This document shows, in pieces, positions 1-9,637 of a stretch of DNA of 64,000 nucleotides. A model generated the notes under the pieces. It saw nothing but the letters and a program-made list of their open reading frames with translations, searched no databases and was not told the origin of the DNA. This stretch comes from Pantoea allii (GTDB taxonomy: Bacteria > Pseudomonadota > Gammaproteobacteria > Enterobacterales > Enterobacteriaceae). The stretch's first letter is position 1, and every line of letters begins with the position of its first letter. The stretch covers positions 124,001-188,000 of the forward strand of contig NZ_NTMH01000003.1 of the NCBI RefSeq assembly GCF_002307475.1, written 5' to 3'. Position numbers and translations under genes: made by a program.

Positions 1-363
1 GCTTTCAGCGTTGTAGCGTAACGGATGCGTCAGACGGCCCTGATATTCCAGGAAGTAGTCACTTTGCGCATACAGGGTCGTAACGCTGTGTTTCGCGAAA
101 AAGTCGGTATCGACCACGCGGCGCGTCGCTTCCCAGGTCACGGCTTTCGCCCCGTTTTCGCAAAAGCTAAATGTACTTTTATTGTCATCACCCCAGGCGC
201 AGCCTGGGCAGTCGAAGCCACGAGCTTTGTTCATGCGCATTAAATTGCGCAGATTTTTCAGGGCAGCTTTACTGTCGAAAACAAAACGTGTGGTAGCTTC
301 CAGTGAACCCCAGCCGCCCGCTGCGGCACGGTATGGTTTAATTTGACGCTTGAATTTCATCAT
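1..363 (-). CDS. YdeP-type molybdopterin oxidoreductase, N-terminal part (cut by window edge)
   Basis: The first 121 codons of a gene running off the left edge are visible. The protein begins with a lysine-rich leader and the stretch AAAGGWGSL, followed by FDCPGCAWGDD and CENGAKAVTWE. These are hallmarks of the FdhF/YdeP family of large (about 760 residue) bis-MGD molybdopterin oxidoreductases. In that family the CPGC region replaces the usual N-terminal iron-sulphur motif. E. coli YdeP is linked to acid resistance, but its substrate is not firmly known. Two adjacent ATG codons (363 and 360) could start it; the first is used here. The gene is divergent from the PTS gene across about 250 bases. 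The family call is firm; ydeP orthology is not, because several paralogues exist and the body is missing. Confidence 0.85.
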   Translation of the reverse strand, partial: MMKFKRQIKPYRAAAGGWGSLEATTRFVFDSKAALKNLRNLMRMNKARGFDCPGCAWGDDNKSTFSFCENGAKAVTWEATRRVVDTDFFAKHSVTTLYAQSDYFLEYQGRLTHPLRYNAES

Positions 364-611
364 AGGTGCAGGCTTATTTTTATGTTGGACGAATGTTGCA
401 AGGATATATCCTGATGGTAAATATTAGTGTGCTATCGACGACAAAGCTTGTCTAATTGATTGGCTTAATGGTGCGATAGCTGGCGTTTATCGTGGTGGCG
501 CGCCAACTGTGATGATGTTCATGTTTTACCTTCTCGTAACCTCTCCATAACGGGTGTTATCGGCACATCGCGCTAATACTTGCTGTTTAAAACAGAAAAG
601 GGCGCGACACC

Positions 612-2198
612 ATGAAACAACTCACCAGCCAGATCCATGCGTTTGGCAAGGCGTTGATGATGCCAATTTCGGTGATTGCAGCGGCCGGTATCTTTCTGGG
701 GCTGGCGGCGGCAATGCAGAATCCTGCCGTCACCGGCGAAGCTTTCGCACACATGCAGGTTGCCCAGCTCATCATCGGGTTTATTCGTAAAGTGGCCGGC
801 GCGCTGTTTGCTAATCTGCCGCTATTCTTTGCCGTCGCCAGCGCCATTGGACTGGCGAAAGCAGAAAAGCCTACCGCAGCCTTTGCCGCCGTTATCGGCT
901 ATATCGCCATGAATGTCGGTATCAATGCCACGCTGGCGGCGAAGGGCATTACCGCAGCCACAACCACGCCGCAGGCGCTGCAACAGGCCGGGCTGGATCA
1001 GACCACAGCCATGATGACCTCGGCTGAGTACATTCAGATGCTGGGTATTTTTACCTACAATATGAGCGTACTGGGCGGTGTAATTGCCGGGCTGATCACC
1101 GTGATGCTGCATAACCGCTTCTATACGCAGCAGTTACCCACGGCGATCAGTTTCTTTGGCGGGCGTCGCTTTGTGCCGATTGTGACGGTGGTGTTCCTGC
1201 CGCTGATCGGCATCTTACTGGCGCTGGTCTGGCCGACCATTGGCGAAGGCATTGCCTGGGTGGGACAGATGATCGGCCGGAGCGGGCAGTACGGGGCATT
1301 TCTGTTGGGTGCTTCGGAACGCATTCTGATCCCCACGGGCCTGCATCACATCCTGAACGAAACCGTGCGTTTCACGCCCATTGGCGGCATGGCTATCGTG
1401 GACGGACAGACGATTGTCGGTGCGTTAAACATCTTTAATGCCTCGCTCACCCATCCCGGACTTATCCCGGACGCGACGCTTCGCACCGCCACCCAGTTCC
1501 TGGCTCAGGGAAAAATACCGGTCATGATGTTTGGTCTGCCTGCTGCTGCCCTGGCGATTTATCACACCGCGCGGCCTGAACACAAACAGCGCGTCAGGGC
1601 GCTGGTGATGGCTGGAGCACTGACGTCATTCACTACTGGCATCACCGAACCGCTGGAGTTTTGCTTTATCTTCGTTTCGCCGGTGCTCTACCTGCTGCAT
1701 GCATTTTTAACCGGCCTGTCATTTATGCTGATGTCGATGCTGCATTTGATGATTGGAAATGTGCAGGGCGGTGTGATCGATCTGGTGGTCTTTGGCATGC
1801 TTGGCGGCAGTAAAACCCACTGGTGGTGGACGCTGGCGCTTGGGGTGATTTACGCCCCGGTTTATTACTATTCTTTCCGCTTTATTATTACGCGTATGCA
1901 TGTCGAAACGCCGGGACGTGAAACGGATGATGAAAAACCACAGCTGGTTGAAGGCAGCGAGCGCACCAACGTGATCATCAGTGGTCTGGGTGGCGCAGCC
2001 AATATAGAGGATGTCGATTGCTGCTTCACGCGTTTGCGGGTTCGGGTCAAAGACATGAAAGAAGTGGTGGATCAGACGCTAATGAGCACCGGTGCCAATG
2101 GCATCAACCGCGTTAGTGAACATGATGTGCAGGTGATTTACGGCCCGCAGGTAGAGAAAATTGCACAAGAGGTGAAAGCGGCCCTGGGCGTCGGGTAA
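612..2198 (+). CDS. PTS EIIBC permease, glucose/maltose (MalX/alpha-glucoside) type
   Basis: A 528-residue fused permease of the glucose-family phosphotransferase system. It would transport and phosphorylate a sugar at the inner membrane, with phosphate from a separate EIIA-Glc. Residues 1 to about 430 form the multi-spanning EIIC domain, including the signature GITEPLEF. A linker follows, then an EIIB domain from about 445. The EIIB motif is DVDCCFTRLRV; the phosphorylated cysteine is probably Cys471, the second of the pair. Length and overall sequence match E. coli MalX (530 residues) and alpha-glucoside enzymes. There is no malI repressor or malY beside it and no linked hydrolase, so the sugar cannot be assigned. 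It looks monocistronic, ending in a strong hairpin at 2213. Confidence 0.88.
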   Translation: MKQLTSQIHAFGKALMMPISVIAAAGIFLGLAAAMQNPAVTGEAFAHMQVAQLIIGFIRKVAGALFANLPLFFAVASAIGLAKAEKPTAAFAAVIGYIAMNVGINATLAAKGITAATTTPQALQQAGLDQTTAMMTSAEYIQMLGIFTYNMSVLGGVIAGLITVMLHNRFYTQQLPTAISFFGGRRFVPIVTVVFLPLIGILLALVWPTIGEGIAWVGQMIGRSGQYGAFLLGASERILIPTGLHHILNETVRFTPIGGMAIVDGQTIVGALNIFNASLTHPGLIPDATLRTATQFLAQGKIPVMMFGLPAAALAIYHTARPEHKQRVRALVMAGALTSFTTGITEPLEFCFIFVSPVLYLLHAFLTGLSFMLMSMLHLMIGNVQGGVIDLVVFGMLGGSKTHWWWTLALGVIYAPVYYYSFRFIITRMHVETPGRETDDEKPQLVEGSERTNVIISGLGGAANIEDVDCCFTRLRVRVKDMKEVVDQTLMSTGANGINRVSEHDVQVIYGPQVEKIAQEVKAALGVG

Positions 2199-2212
2199 AC
2201 CTCTTCACACTT

Positions 2213-2239
2213 GCGAAGGCGCGAGTGATGCGCCTTCGC
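2213..2239 (+). terminator. Hairpin after the PTS gene
   Basis: A perfect 10-base-pair inverted repeat (arms 2213-2222 and 2230-2239, 7-base loop) lies 15 bases after the PTS stop codon. The downstream T-run is weak, so it may be an inefficient intrinsic terminator or a 3'-end stabiliser. Confidence 0.6.
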
Positions 2240-2449
2240 CATTTCTGCATCGTTATAGCGCCTTGCGCCTGAAGAAAAAATCCACGTTGAATCCGCTTCC
2301 TGCAGTTGGCTTTCTCTGTCTACGATAAATCCATTAAATATATAAGTAATACTTTATGTTTCATTTTGTGATCAGGACTTGTACTTTACCGGTAACACTC
2401 TAAGGTAAGAGGTGAACGTCAAATACACGCAATGAGCAGGGGGTTATTT

Positions 2450-2587
2450 ATGGCTAAACACAGTCTGATTAAAATCTTTGAAATATCAGCAATTGTTATC
2501 TTCGCTTTGGTGGTGATCTACTTATTGGTCACGGGCGTTCTCTCTTCCACCGGCGTTGAACACGCCTGGCCTTATCCGCACAAGTAA
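2450..2587 (+). CDS. Small single-span membrane protein (45 aa)
   Basis: An ORF of 45 residues starts at ATG 2450 behind a purine-rich site (GCAGGGGG, 7 bases upstream). It has a short basic N-terminus (MAKHSLIK) and one hydrophobic segment at residues 9-31. A polar tail ends HAWPYPHK. The composition is that of a genuine small inner-membrane protein, and the ribosome-binding site is good. About 250 bases of non-coding DNA lie on each side, so it appears to be transcribed alone. I do not recognise the family. It could be a stress- or envelope-linked microprotein, but nothing in the sequence fixes a role. Confidence 0.55.
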   Translation: MAKHSLIKIFEISAIVIFALVVIYLLVTGVLSSTGVEHAWPYPHK

Positions 2588-2845
2588 GCACCTGCAACAC
2601 CAGGGAAACACCAATAAAAATTACAAATTAACGCGTTTATAAGATCATCAACACCGGTATTCACCTGTGAATGCTGACAACGCTTCCACGATTATCTGAC
2701 CTGCTATTGTGACAGCCACCTTCATAACCTTATTGCGCCCTGAATATGTTGCGTCCGTTTAAGGCCTTCGCGGTATTGGTTATGGCACTATCTCTGACTG
2801 GCATTCTGTTAATCCATCGGCACATAATAGGTATTCATAAAACCG

Positions 2846-3763
2846 GTGTTACGGCGGGTAAAGAAAATCGACATCAAACAGCTCATCTACCTTTGCAATC
2901 TCGAACGCGAGCGCCATTTTGGTCGTGCCGCCGAAGCCAGCTTTGTCAGCCAGCCTACCTTATCGATGCGGTTAAAAAACCTGGAGCGTGAGCTGGGTCT
3001 GTCGCTGATCAACCGCAGCAACAATTTTGCGGGTTTTACGCCGGAAGGCGACAGGGTACTGGCCTGGGCGCGGGAAATCGTTTCGGTTTATCAGGGACTC
3101 AAGCTGGAGGTCGAGTCGTTAAAACACGGGGTGAACGGTACGCTTCGTCTTGGTGTTGTTCCGCAGTGCAGCGTCTCGCTGGCGCAGTTGTTAAAAGCGG
3201 TGCAGGCGCGCTATCCACAGCTGGATTATCGTATTGCCGTATTAAGCGCCGATCAACTGCTGGAAGCGCTGAACAGCCACACGGTCGATGTCGGCATTGG
3301 CTTTTTTGAAATGGCGACGTTGCGGGAACTGCATTTTCAGGCATCCCTGCTGCCGGATAGTGGCGTGGAAGCCGTTTTTCATCCCGACCATTTTCAGCAC
3401 TTATGCGCGCATGAAACGCTTGACCTGCCAACGCTGGCACAGCAGCCGCTGTGTCTGGCGGAGCCAACCCGCTATTTTCGCCGCTATCTGGATATGACGT
3501 TTCGCGACGTCGCGCTGGTGCCGCGCGTGGTGGTCGAAAGCGCGTCCATCATGCAGCTGTTACAGTGCACCCAGGTCGGTCTTGGCGTGCTGATCTCACC
3601 ACGAGGACATTTACTGCCCGCCTCATTACACGGACTGGAAAAACGGACCATTGCAATGCCTAAAATGGCGCGCCAGGCGGCGCTGGTCGTCGCCGAACCT
3701 GGCAGGGCGACGCCGCTGGCGCAACATTTTTACGATGAAGCGCGCAGTCATCTCGATAGCTAG
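2846..3763 (+). CDS. LysR-family transcriptional regulator
   Basis: A 305-residue LysR-type regulator. The N-terminal winged helix-turn-helix covers about residues 8-68 (HFGRAAEASFVSQPTLSMRL). A periplasmic-binding-protein-like effector domain follows. The sequence resembles the LysR branch that controls formate dehydrogenase operons in other proteobacteria, but that link is only from memory of the family. The start is uncertain: GTG 2846 is the only near start codon in frame, and it lacks a clear Shine-Dalgarno. The gene is convergent with yciW and the two overlap by 4 bases (stop codons interlock). In E. coli, rnb occupies the position beyond yciW, so this regulator is a lineage-specific neighbour. 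Its targets are unknown. Confidence 0.85.
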   Translation: MLRRVKKIDIKQLIYLCNLERERHFGRAAEASFVSQPTLSMRLKNLERELGLSLINRSNNFAGFTPEGDRVLAWAREIVSVYQGLKLEVESLKHGVNGTLRLGVVPQCSVSLAQLLKAVQARYPQLDYRIAVLSADQLLEALNSHTVDVGIGFFEMATLRELHFQASLLPDSGVEAVFHPDHFQHLCAHETLDLPTLAQQPLCLAEPTRYFRRYLDMTFRDVALVPRVVVESASIMQLLQCTQVGLGVLISPRGHLLPASLHGLEKRTIAMPKMARQAALVVAEPGRATPLAQHFYDEARSHLDS

Positions 3764-4878
3764 CGGGCTTCACCGCAGGCATAAAATAAACGACTGTTCC
3801 AGTTGGCCAGCGCGATGGACTGAATCACGCTGAACCGCGCGGCATGTGACCAGCCTGCGTCAGCCAGCGGCTGAAGATCGCGCGCGTTAAAGCGCTCCGG
3901 CTGGCGGGTCAACTGCGCGGCCAGGGTCATAATGACTTGCTGTTCACCCGGCCGCTGCGCCGCATCCACCTCATCCAGCAGATTTTTAGCGTCTGCAGCC
4001 TGCTGACAGAGCCAGCGGCTGCCCAGAATCCTTGCCGCAGTGGCCTCTACAGATGAGGTCAGCGTATTTTCAAGCTGATGACGCAGGGCAAACCAGCTCT
4101 GCAATAACCCGGCAGCGTGCGCCAGCAGCCAGACCGCATCCTGAAGTGCGGGCGAGCCCTGGCACTGCGTGACCGCAGCATGTTGCTCCTCACTGGCATA
4201 ACGCGGCTCCAGCGGCGTCAGGACCGGCTGCCACTGCCAGGGCTGATCAAACGTCGCTGCCTCGGCATCCGGGGCAGGTGACATCCCCGGCATCCAGCGT
4301 ACCGGTAATTCCAGCAGAGCATGAATACCGGCAATGACACGCGCCTGATAGCAGACAAAGCCCACTAAATGGTTAAGGGTGACGATATCGGCTTCACTCA
4401 GCCCGGCCGCATGTAGCGCACGAACACTTTCAGCCGTGATTAGCGCAGGCTGCATCGCCAGCAAGCGTGCATATTGCGTAATTTGTGTCAGGCGATTGTT
4501 GCTTTCACGGGAGGAATCTGGACCCGGCAGGGGGTTCAGTCGGGCGGAATAGTGATTACACAGGCGCTGAATGCCTGTCACCTGGGCGACGGTCAGCGCG
4601 GTACTTAACCGATCATACAGCGTGAGCGTATGCGTCAGCGTGGTATTCACCTGGTCGGGAAACAGCTGGAGAACGACGTTGTGGGCGATCTGTATCGCGG
4701 GCTGGTCTGTCTGGAGTAAAGGCTGAATAACGGAGGCTTCCTGTGCTAACCCCAGTAAAAACCGGTCATCGACATGGGCGGCTTCAGGAAAAAGTGGGGC
4801 AGCCTGTACGGTCCGCGGGCGGGTCTGACTTTCGTAAAACCAGTGATCCTGGCCGGGATAGCGGCGTTGTTGCATCAT
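3760..4878 (-). CDS. yciW: YciW, putative CMD-family peroxidase-related protein
   Basis: A 372-residue protein matching E. coli YciW (375 aa) in length and in position next to fabI. It contains two degenerate carboxymuconolactone-decarboxylase/AhpD-like helical domains, at about residues 130-200 and 260-370. The canonical AhpD CxxC redox pair is not obvious, so peroxidase activity is doubtful. In E. coli, yciW has been connected with cysteine and sulphur metabolism through CysB/Cbl regulation; that is family knowledge and is not shown here. Two ATG codons stand at the start (4878 and 4875). The 186-base gap to fabI holds no gene. Confidence 0.85.
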   Translation of the reverse strand: MMQQRRYPGQDHWFYESQTRPRTVQAAPLFPEAAHVDDRFLLGLAQEASVIQPLLQTDQPAIQIAHNVVLQLFPDQVNTTLTHTLTLYDRLSTALTVAQVTGIQRLCNHYSARLNPLPGPDSSRESNNRLTQITQYARLLAMQPALITAESVRALHAAGLSEADIVTLNHLVGFVCYQARVIAGIHALLELPVRWMPGMSPAPDAEAATFDQPWQWQPVLTPLEPRYASEEQHAAVTQCQGSPALQDAVWLLAHAAGLLQSWFALRHQLENTLTSSVEATAARILGSRWLCQQAADAKNLLDEVDAAQRPGEQQVIMTLAAQLTRQPERFNARDLQPLADAGWSHAARFSVIQSIALANWNSRLFYACGEAR

Positions 4879-5035
4879 CCGTCCTTTTGCAAAATCTGAT
4901 GCGGCGCAGGCGGTGATTTAGTCGCAGGCCGCAGGGCTGACTTATCGTCGCCCACGGGCAGGTCAGGGCAAAAGACCAATCGGTGATAAATAATAGCGAT
5001 AAGGAATAACGAGGCAATCGGGCGGGTACAGCACA

Positions 5036-5054
5036 GGGCGAGCAAGGCTCGCCC
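5036..5054 (-). terminator. Hairpin after fabI
   Basis: A 7-base-pair GC-rich stem (GGGCGAG / CTCGCCC, 5-base loop) lies 10 bases past the fabI stop codon. No strong U-run follows on the minus strand, so termination may be partial. Confidence 0.4.
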
Positions 5055-5064
5055 GTGAGGAAAC

Positions 5065-5853
5065 TTATTTCAGTTCCAGTTCGTTCATGGCGGCGATACT
5101 GAAGCCACCGTCAACGTGAACGATTTCACCGGTGATACCACCCGCCAGATCGGAACACAGGAAGGCAGCGGAGTTACCCACGTCTTCGATAGTTACCGTA
5201 CGGCGAATAGGGGTTACCGCTTCACAGTGGGCCAGCATCTTACGGAAATCTTTGATGCCTGACGCTGCCAGCGTACGAATCGGACCCGCAGAAACGGCAT
5301 TAACACGCACGCCTTCTGGACCCATCGCGTTAGCCATATAACGCACGTTAGCTTCCAGAGACGCTTTTGCCAGGCCCATAACGTTGTAGTTAGGGATAGC
5401 GCGTTCTGCACCCAGGTAAGAGAGGGTCAGCAGAGCAGCGTTCGGGTTCAGCATGGCACGGCACTCTTTAGCCATTGCAACAAAGCTGTAGGCGCTGATG
5501 TCGTGCGCGATTTTGAAACCTTCGCGGGTTACGGCATTAACGTAATCGCCATCCAACTGGTCGCCAGGCGCGAAACCGATGGAGTGCACGAAACCGTCAA
5601 ATTTTGGCCAGGTCTTTGCCAGCTCAGTGAACAGGGATTGGATGCTTTCATCTTCTGCAACATCACAGGGCAGCACGATGTCGGAACCCAAATCTTTGGC
5701 AAACTCTTCCACACGACCTTTCAGTTTGTCGTTTTGGTAGGTGAAAGCCAGTTCTGCGCCCTGTTTGCGCATCGCCTGTGCAATACCGTAGGCGATGGAA
5801 AGTTTACTGGCAACACCAGTAATCAGAATGCGCTTACCGGAAAGAAAACCCAT
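5065..5853 (-). CDS. fabI: Enoyl-[acyl-carrier-protein] reductase (NADH) FabI
   Basis: FabI reduces trans-2-enoyl-ACP in the last step of each fatty-acid elongation cycle. It is a cytosolic tetramer and the target of triclosan. The 262 residues equal the E. coli length. The NADH-binding start ([18 protein letters not shown]), the SIGFAPGD stretch and the catalytic Tyr-x6-Lys (NYNVMGLAK) are all present, as is the terminal MNELELK. The start is set at ATG 5853, which matches MGFLSGK of the family and has AGGATT upstream; a longer reading frame exists but is not conserved. It lies 3' of the sap operon on the same strand with a 141-base gap. E. coli has ycjD in that gap; none is visible here. 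Confidence 0.98.
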   Translation of the reverse strand: MGFLSGKRILITGVASKLSIAYGIAQAMRKQGAELAFTYQNDKLKGRVEEFAKDLGSDIVLPCDVAEDESIQSLFTELAKTWPKFDGFVHSIGFAPGDQLDGDYVNAVTREGFKIAHDISAYSFVAMAKECRAMLNPNAALLTLSYLGAERAIPNYNVMGLAKASLEANVRYMANAMGPEGVRVNAVSAGPIRTLAASGIKDFRKMLAHCEAVTPIRRTVTIEDVGNSAAFLCSDLAGGITGEIVHVDGGFSIAAMNELELK

Positions 5854-5994
5854 AGCTGTAATCCTTATGGTCATGGTAGTTGGCGGTCGTGTTGTTTAAA
5901 TAATAGACGACCGACGTTAATCGACGTGCGGATTCTAGCACGTCTGCTTGAAATCAGGAAAAACGCACAGCGTTTTCCACTATATGCCGCAAAA

Positions 5995-6798
5995 TCAACG
6001 CTCCCGCCGCCAGGCTTCAGCCGTTAAGGCCTCACCAAAATGGCTGTTGATCAGACGTTTTGTCATCTCATGCAGTGGCGACGCAAGCACGTCTGCCGTG
6101 CCGCCGCGCTCCACCACTTCGCCGTGATGCATGACCAGCACTTTATCGCTGATATGCTTCATCATACCAAGATGTTGGGTCACATAAATGTAAGCGATAC
6201 CGTGCTTTTCTTGTAGCTCCAGCATCAGATTGACCAGTTGTGAACGCATGGTCATATCCAGCGAGGCAAGGGCCTCATCGGCCACAATCACTTTAGGTTG
6301 CAGGATTAACGCACGGGCCAGGCCAAGACGCTGCTTTTGGCCCGGTGCCAACATATGCGGATAATAACCGGCGTGATCGCGCAGCAATCCCACCTGGCGC
6401 AGGGTGGTAATAATGCGCTTTTCCCGCGCCTCAGCATCCAGAACGGTATTCAGGCGCAGCGGCAGGTCCAGAATCTGGCTCACGCGCTGGCGTGGATTCA
6501 GCGAGGTTGATGGGTCCTGGAAGATCATACGAATGCGCTGGCTGCGATAGCCGTAATCGCCAAAGCTCAGCGGGTGATCGTCGATAATAATCTGGCCGTC
6601 GCTGGGCGCAACGGTGCCGCTGAGCATTTTTGCCAGCGTGGATTTGCCTGAACCGTTTTCGCCAATAATCGCCAGAGTCTGCTTTTCACGCAGCGTAAAG
6701 CTGACGGATTTCACCGCCTCAACATGCTGACGACGAAACAGGCCGGTGCGGTAACGAAAGGTTTTGCTGAGATTGCGGACTTCCAGCAACGTTTCCAT
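5995..6798 (-). CDS. sapF: SapF, peptide ABC transporter ATP-binding protein
   Basis: The second ATPase of the Sap importer, 267 residues (E. coli 268). Walker A is GENGSGKS at residues 46-53. The signature motif is the unusual LAPGQKQRL typical of SapF, and Walker B ends in VIVADEAL. The start is ATG 6798, one base after the sapD stop, and it matches METLLEVRNLSKTF of the family. A longer frame reaching into sapD is not conserved. Sap was described as conferring resistance to antimicrobial peptides in Salmonella; in E. coli, SapBCDF acts as a putrescine exporter. This is the last gene of the sapABCDF operon. Confidence 0.96.
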   Translation of the reverse strand: METLLEVRNLSKTFRYRTGLFRRQHVEAVKSVSFTLREKQTLAIIGENGSGKSTLAKMLSGTVAPSDGQIIIDDHPLSFGDYGYRSQRIRMIFQDPSTSLNPRQRVSQILDLPLRLNTVLDAEAREKRIITTLRQVGLLRDHAGYYPHMLAPGQKQRLGLARALILQPKVIVADEALASLDMTMRSQLVNLMLELQEKHGIAYIYVTQHLGMMKHISDKVLVMHHGEVVERGGTADVLASPLHEMTKRLINSHFGEALTAEAWRRER

Positions 6799-6799
6799 C

Positions 6800-7795
6800 T
6801 TATTGGCCCTCAACGTTGAGCGGGAAGTGGCAGGCATACAGGTGCGATCGCGTGCCGGTGAGCCGTGGCGCTTCTACACATTTGCGTTGTGCGTAGGGGC
6901 AGCGCGGCCCCAGACGGCAACCGATAGGCAGGCTTTCCAGCGATGGAATCGCACCGGATAAGGTATTGAGACGGCTCTTATGCGGAAGCGGACGACCAAA
7001 GTCAGGCATGGCACGAATCAATGCCTGCGTGTAAGGATGATGCGGTGTGCTCATCAGGTCTTCGCTTTGCGCCGTTTCTACGGTCTGACCGCAGTACATC
7101 ACGTTAATGCGGTTTGCCCACTGGCTCATGGTTCGCAGGTCATGGCTAATCAGCAAAATGGTGGTGTTATTGTTCTGGTTAAGCCGGCTCAGCAGGCGGA
7201 ATATCTGCGCCTGCGTGGTCGGCTCCATCGCGTTAGTCGGCTCGTCAGCAATCAGCAGGCGGGGTTGATTCGCCAGGGCGATGGCGATCATCACTTTTTG
7301 GCATTCGCCCTCGGTTAACTCGTAAGGAAAACTGCGCATAATGTCGGTGTGATCTTTAATGCCCACCCGATGCAGCAACTCAATAGCCCGGCTTTTACGC
7401 CAGAACCAAAAGCGCTTCATCCACGCGCCTTTATAGGTCCAGCGCGGAATCGCCTGCATCAGTTGACGTCCGACACTTTCCGACGGATCGAGACAGGATT
7501 GCGGCTCCTGAAAAATCATCGAAACGTTATGACCCACGATGCGACGTCGCTCGCGCGGGGACAGGCGCAGCAGATCGACGTCATCAAATACCATACGGTC
7601 TGCGGTAACACGCCAGTTATCGTTGGTCACGCCACAGATGGCTTTGGCGACCAGACTTTTGCCCGAACCGGACTCACCGACCAGACCGCGGATTTCCCCT
7701 TCACTGAGCGACAGGTTAATGCGGTCCACCGCTTTAACCGGGCCATCAGCGGTCATGAACTCAATCGTCAGATTACGAATATCCAGTAACGGCAT
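6800..7795 (-). CDS. sapD: SapD, peptide ABC transporter ATP-binding protein
   Basis: A 331-residue ATPase of the OppD/DppD class. Walker A is GESGSGKS at residues 40-47. A signature-like LTEGECQKV, Walker B LLIADEPT and a C-terminal oligopeptide-transporter extension with conserved cysteines ([15 protein letters not shown]) follow. SapD powers Sap import and in E. coli also stimulates Trk/Ktr potassium uptake through its ATP binding. The start codon overlaps the sapC stop by one base (TAATG), indicating translational coupling. Confidence 0.97.
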   Translation of the reverse strand: MPLLDIRNLTIEFMTADGPVKAVDRINLSLSEGEIRGLVGESGSGKSLVAKAICGVTNDNWRVTADRMVFDDVDLLRLSPRERRRIVGHNVSMIFQEPQSCLDPSESVGRQLMQAIPRWTYKGAWMKRFWFWRKSRAIELLHRVGIKDHTDIMRSFPYELTEGECQKVMIAIALANQPRLLIADEPTNAMEPTTQAQIFRLLSRLNQNNNTTILLISHDLRTMSQWANRINVMYCGQTVETAQSEDLMSTPHHPYTQALIRAMPDFGRPLPHKSRLNTLSGAIPSLESLPIGCRLGPRCPYAQRKCVEAPRLTGTRSHLYACHFPLNVEGQ

Positions 7796-8685
7796 TATTC
7801 TACTCCCGCCTCAACGGCCCGACGAATGCCATCACCGAGCAGGTTAACGACTAAGACGCTGACCATCAGGGCGGCACCGGGCAACATCACCGTCCAGGGA
7901 GCCACATAAACCAGTTCCAGCGAATCACCCAGCATCGCCCCCCATTCCGGCGAGGGCAACTGGGCACCAAGGTCAAGAAAACCCAGAGCGGCAATATCAA
8001 GAATAGCCATAGAGAGCGCGCGCGTAATCTCACTAATCAACATCGGTAATACATTAGGCAAAATCGCGTGCCACATAATATTGATGCTGGTCGCGCCGTC
8101 GAGACGGGCCGCCACCACATACTCTTTTTCCAGTTCGTCGTGGACGGCGCTGTAAATTTCGCGCACCAGCCGTGGCATCAGCGCCAGCCAGACCGCCAGC
8201 AGCGCATGTTCAAGGCGCGGGCCGAGAAAGGCCACCACAATGATGGCCAGCAGCAGAGAAGGTATCGACAGTAACGTGTCCAGCACGTGGTTCAGCACCG
8301 CAGAGCGCACGCCGTGCGTCATACCCGCCACAATGCCCAGCACCAGCGCCCAAAAGGTGGCAAACAGCGTCACCAGAATGGCAGAACCTACCGTCGGGGC
8401 AACGCCATTGAGTAAGCGGCTCAGTAAATCACGCCCCAGGTCGTCAGTGCCGAGAAAGAATGAGACTTCACCGTAGCGCGACCAGGAGGGCGGCAGCAGC
8501 TGATAACCCAGAAATTGCTGGTCGATGGGATAGGGTGCCAGGAAATGCCCAAACAGGCAGAGCAGCAGCAGTGCGCCAAAGCCGTACAGGCCAATCATCG
8601 CCGGCATATCGCCATAAAAATGGTGCCAGCTTTGACGAAACGCGCTGGGCAGGCGCTTTTCGGCGTAGATGTTATCGTACGGCAT
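7795..8685 (-). CDS. sapC: SapC, peptide ABC transporter permease
   Basis: A 296-residue inner-membrane permease with about six transmembrane segments. The cytoplasmic EAA loop, which contacts the ATPases, is visible as [20 protein letters not shown]. The length matches E. coli SapC (296). It pairs with SapB to form the membrane channel. It overlaps the upstream sapB by 14 bases and the downstream sapD by 1 base, as in a tightly coupled operon. Confidence 0.97.
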   Translation of the reverse strand: MPYDNIYAEKRLPSAFRQSWHHFYGDMPAMIGLYGFGALLLLCLFGHFLAPYPIDQQFLGYQLLPPSWSRYGEVSFFLGTDDLGRDLLSRLLNGVAPTVGSAILVTLFATFWALVLGIVAGMTHGVRSAVLNHVLDTLLSIPSLLLAIIVVAFLGPRLEHALLAVWLALMPRLVREIYSAVHDELEKEYVVAARLDGATSINIMWHAILPNVLPMLISEITRALSMAILDIAALGFLDLGAQLPSPEWGAMLGDSLELVYVAPWTVMLPGAALMVSVLVVNLLGDGIRRAVEAGVE

Positions 8686-9637
8686 ACCATTCCTTATGTT
8701 TCAGCGGATTCAGCGCCGCACCGACAATGTCAGAGAGGACGTTCACCACGATCACTACGCCACCGGTCACCATCACACCGGCGGATATTGCCGCATAGTC
8801 CTGCTGGCGAATCGCGTTAATCAGCCAGCGCCCCAATCCGGGCCAGTTAAACACCATTTCCGTAATCATCGCCAGGGTTAACATGCTGGAAAACTGTAAG
8901 CCAAGACGCGGAATCACAGGGGGAAGCGCGTTGTGTAACACGTGGCGGCGAATCACAGTAAAGCGGGACAATCCGCGGGTGGCGGCCGCCTTCACATAGT
9001 TCTTATCGACGACGTCGCTGGTGCTGATGCGCAGCAAACGCACGATCTCGGTGGTGGGGGCCATCGCCAGAACGGTAACCGGTAAAATCAGATGCATCAC
9101 TACGCTAATCATCATCTCATGTCGCCATGGCGAGTGACTGAGCCAGGCATCAATCAACGCAAATCCGGTAATGTTTTGAACAGGATACAGCAGGTCATAG
9201 CGCCCGGATACGGGCAACCAGCCCAGCGTCAGTGAGAAGAACAGGGTAAACAGCAGCGCGAGCCAGAACACCGGAATAGAAAATCCCAGCAGGGCCAGCG
9301 CGCTGATGACCTTATCCTGCCATTTATGCCGCATGGCACCGGCACAAATTCCCAACGGAATGCCGACGATCAGAGCCAGGGTGAACGCCATCAGGCACAG
9401 CTCCATCGTAGCGGGGAAGACTTCGCGCAGCTGTACGCCAATCTCCTGACCATTGGTGCTGGACACGCCAAAATCCAGTTGCAGCATGCCTTTAAACCAG
9501 AACCACCAGGCGTCAAACAGCGATGCGCCTTCCAGCGGTGCATTCGGCGTGAAATAGCTCAGGCTGAAACTCACCAGGGAAAGAAAAAACAGGGTAATGA
9601 CCAGCAACACCAGGCGACGCAGAATATAGATGATCAC
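8672..9637 (-). CDS. sapB: SapB, peptide ABC transporter permease
   Basis: A 321-residue permease of the DppB/OppB class, matching E. coli SapB (321). It starts with the characteristic [15 protein letters not shown] first membrane segment and has the EAA-type loop [20 protein letters not shown]. The start is GTG 9637, directly after the sapA stop codon with no spacer. SapB forms the transmembrane pore with SapC. Confidence 0.97.
   Translation of the reverse strand: MIIYILRRLVLLVITLFFLSLVSFSLSYFTPNAPLEGASLFDAWWFWFKGMLQLDFGVSSTNGQEIGVQLREVFPATMELCLMAFTLALIVGIPLGICAGAMRHKWQDKVISALALLGFSIPVFWLALLFTLFFSLTLGWLPVSGRYDLLYPVQNITGFALIDAWLSHSPWRHEMMISVVMHLILPVTVLAMAPTTEIVRLLRISTSDVVDKNYVKAAATRGLSRFTVIRRHVLHNALPPVIPRLGLQFSSMLTLAMITEMVFNWPGLGRWLINAIRQQDYAAISAGVMVTGGVVIVVNVLSDIVGAALNPLKHKEWYAVR

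Noticed and set aside
2746..2991. 81-residue ORF with a hydrophobic N-terminus before the LysR gene
   Set aside because: Most of it is a frame-shifted shadow of the LysR coding region and there is no ribosome-binding site.
5503..6027. 174-residue plus-strand ORF opposite fabI
   Set aside because: Shadow of fabI; no independent start signal.
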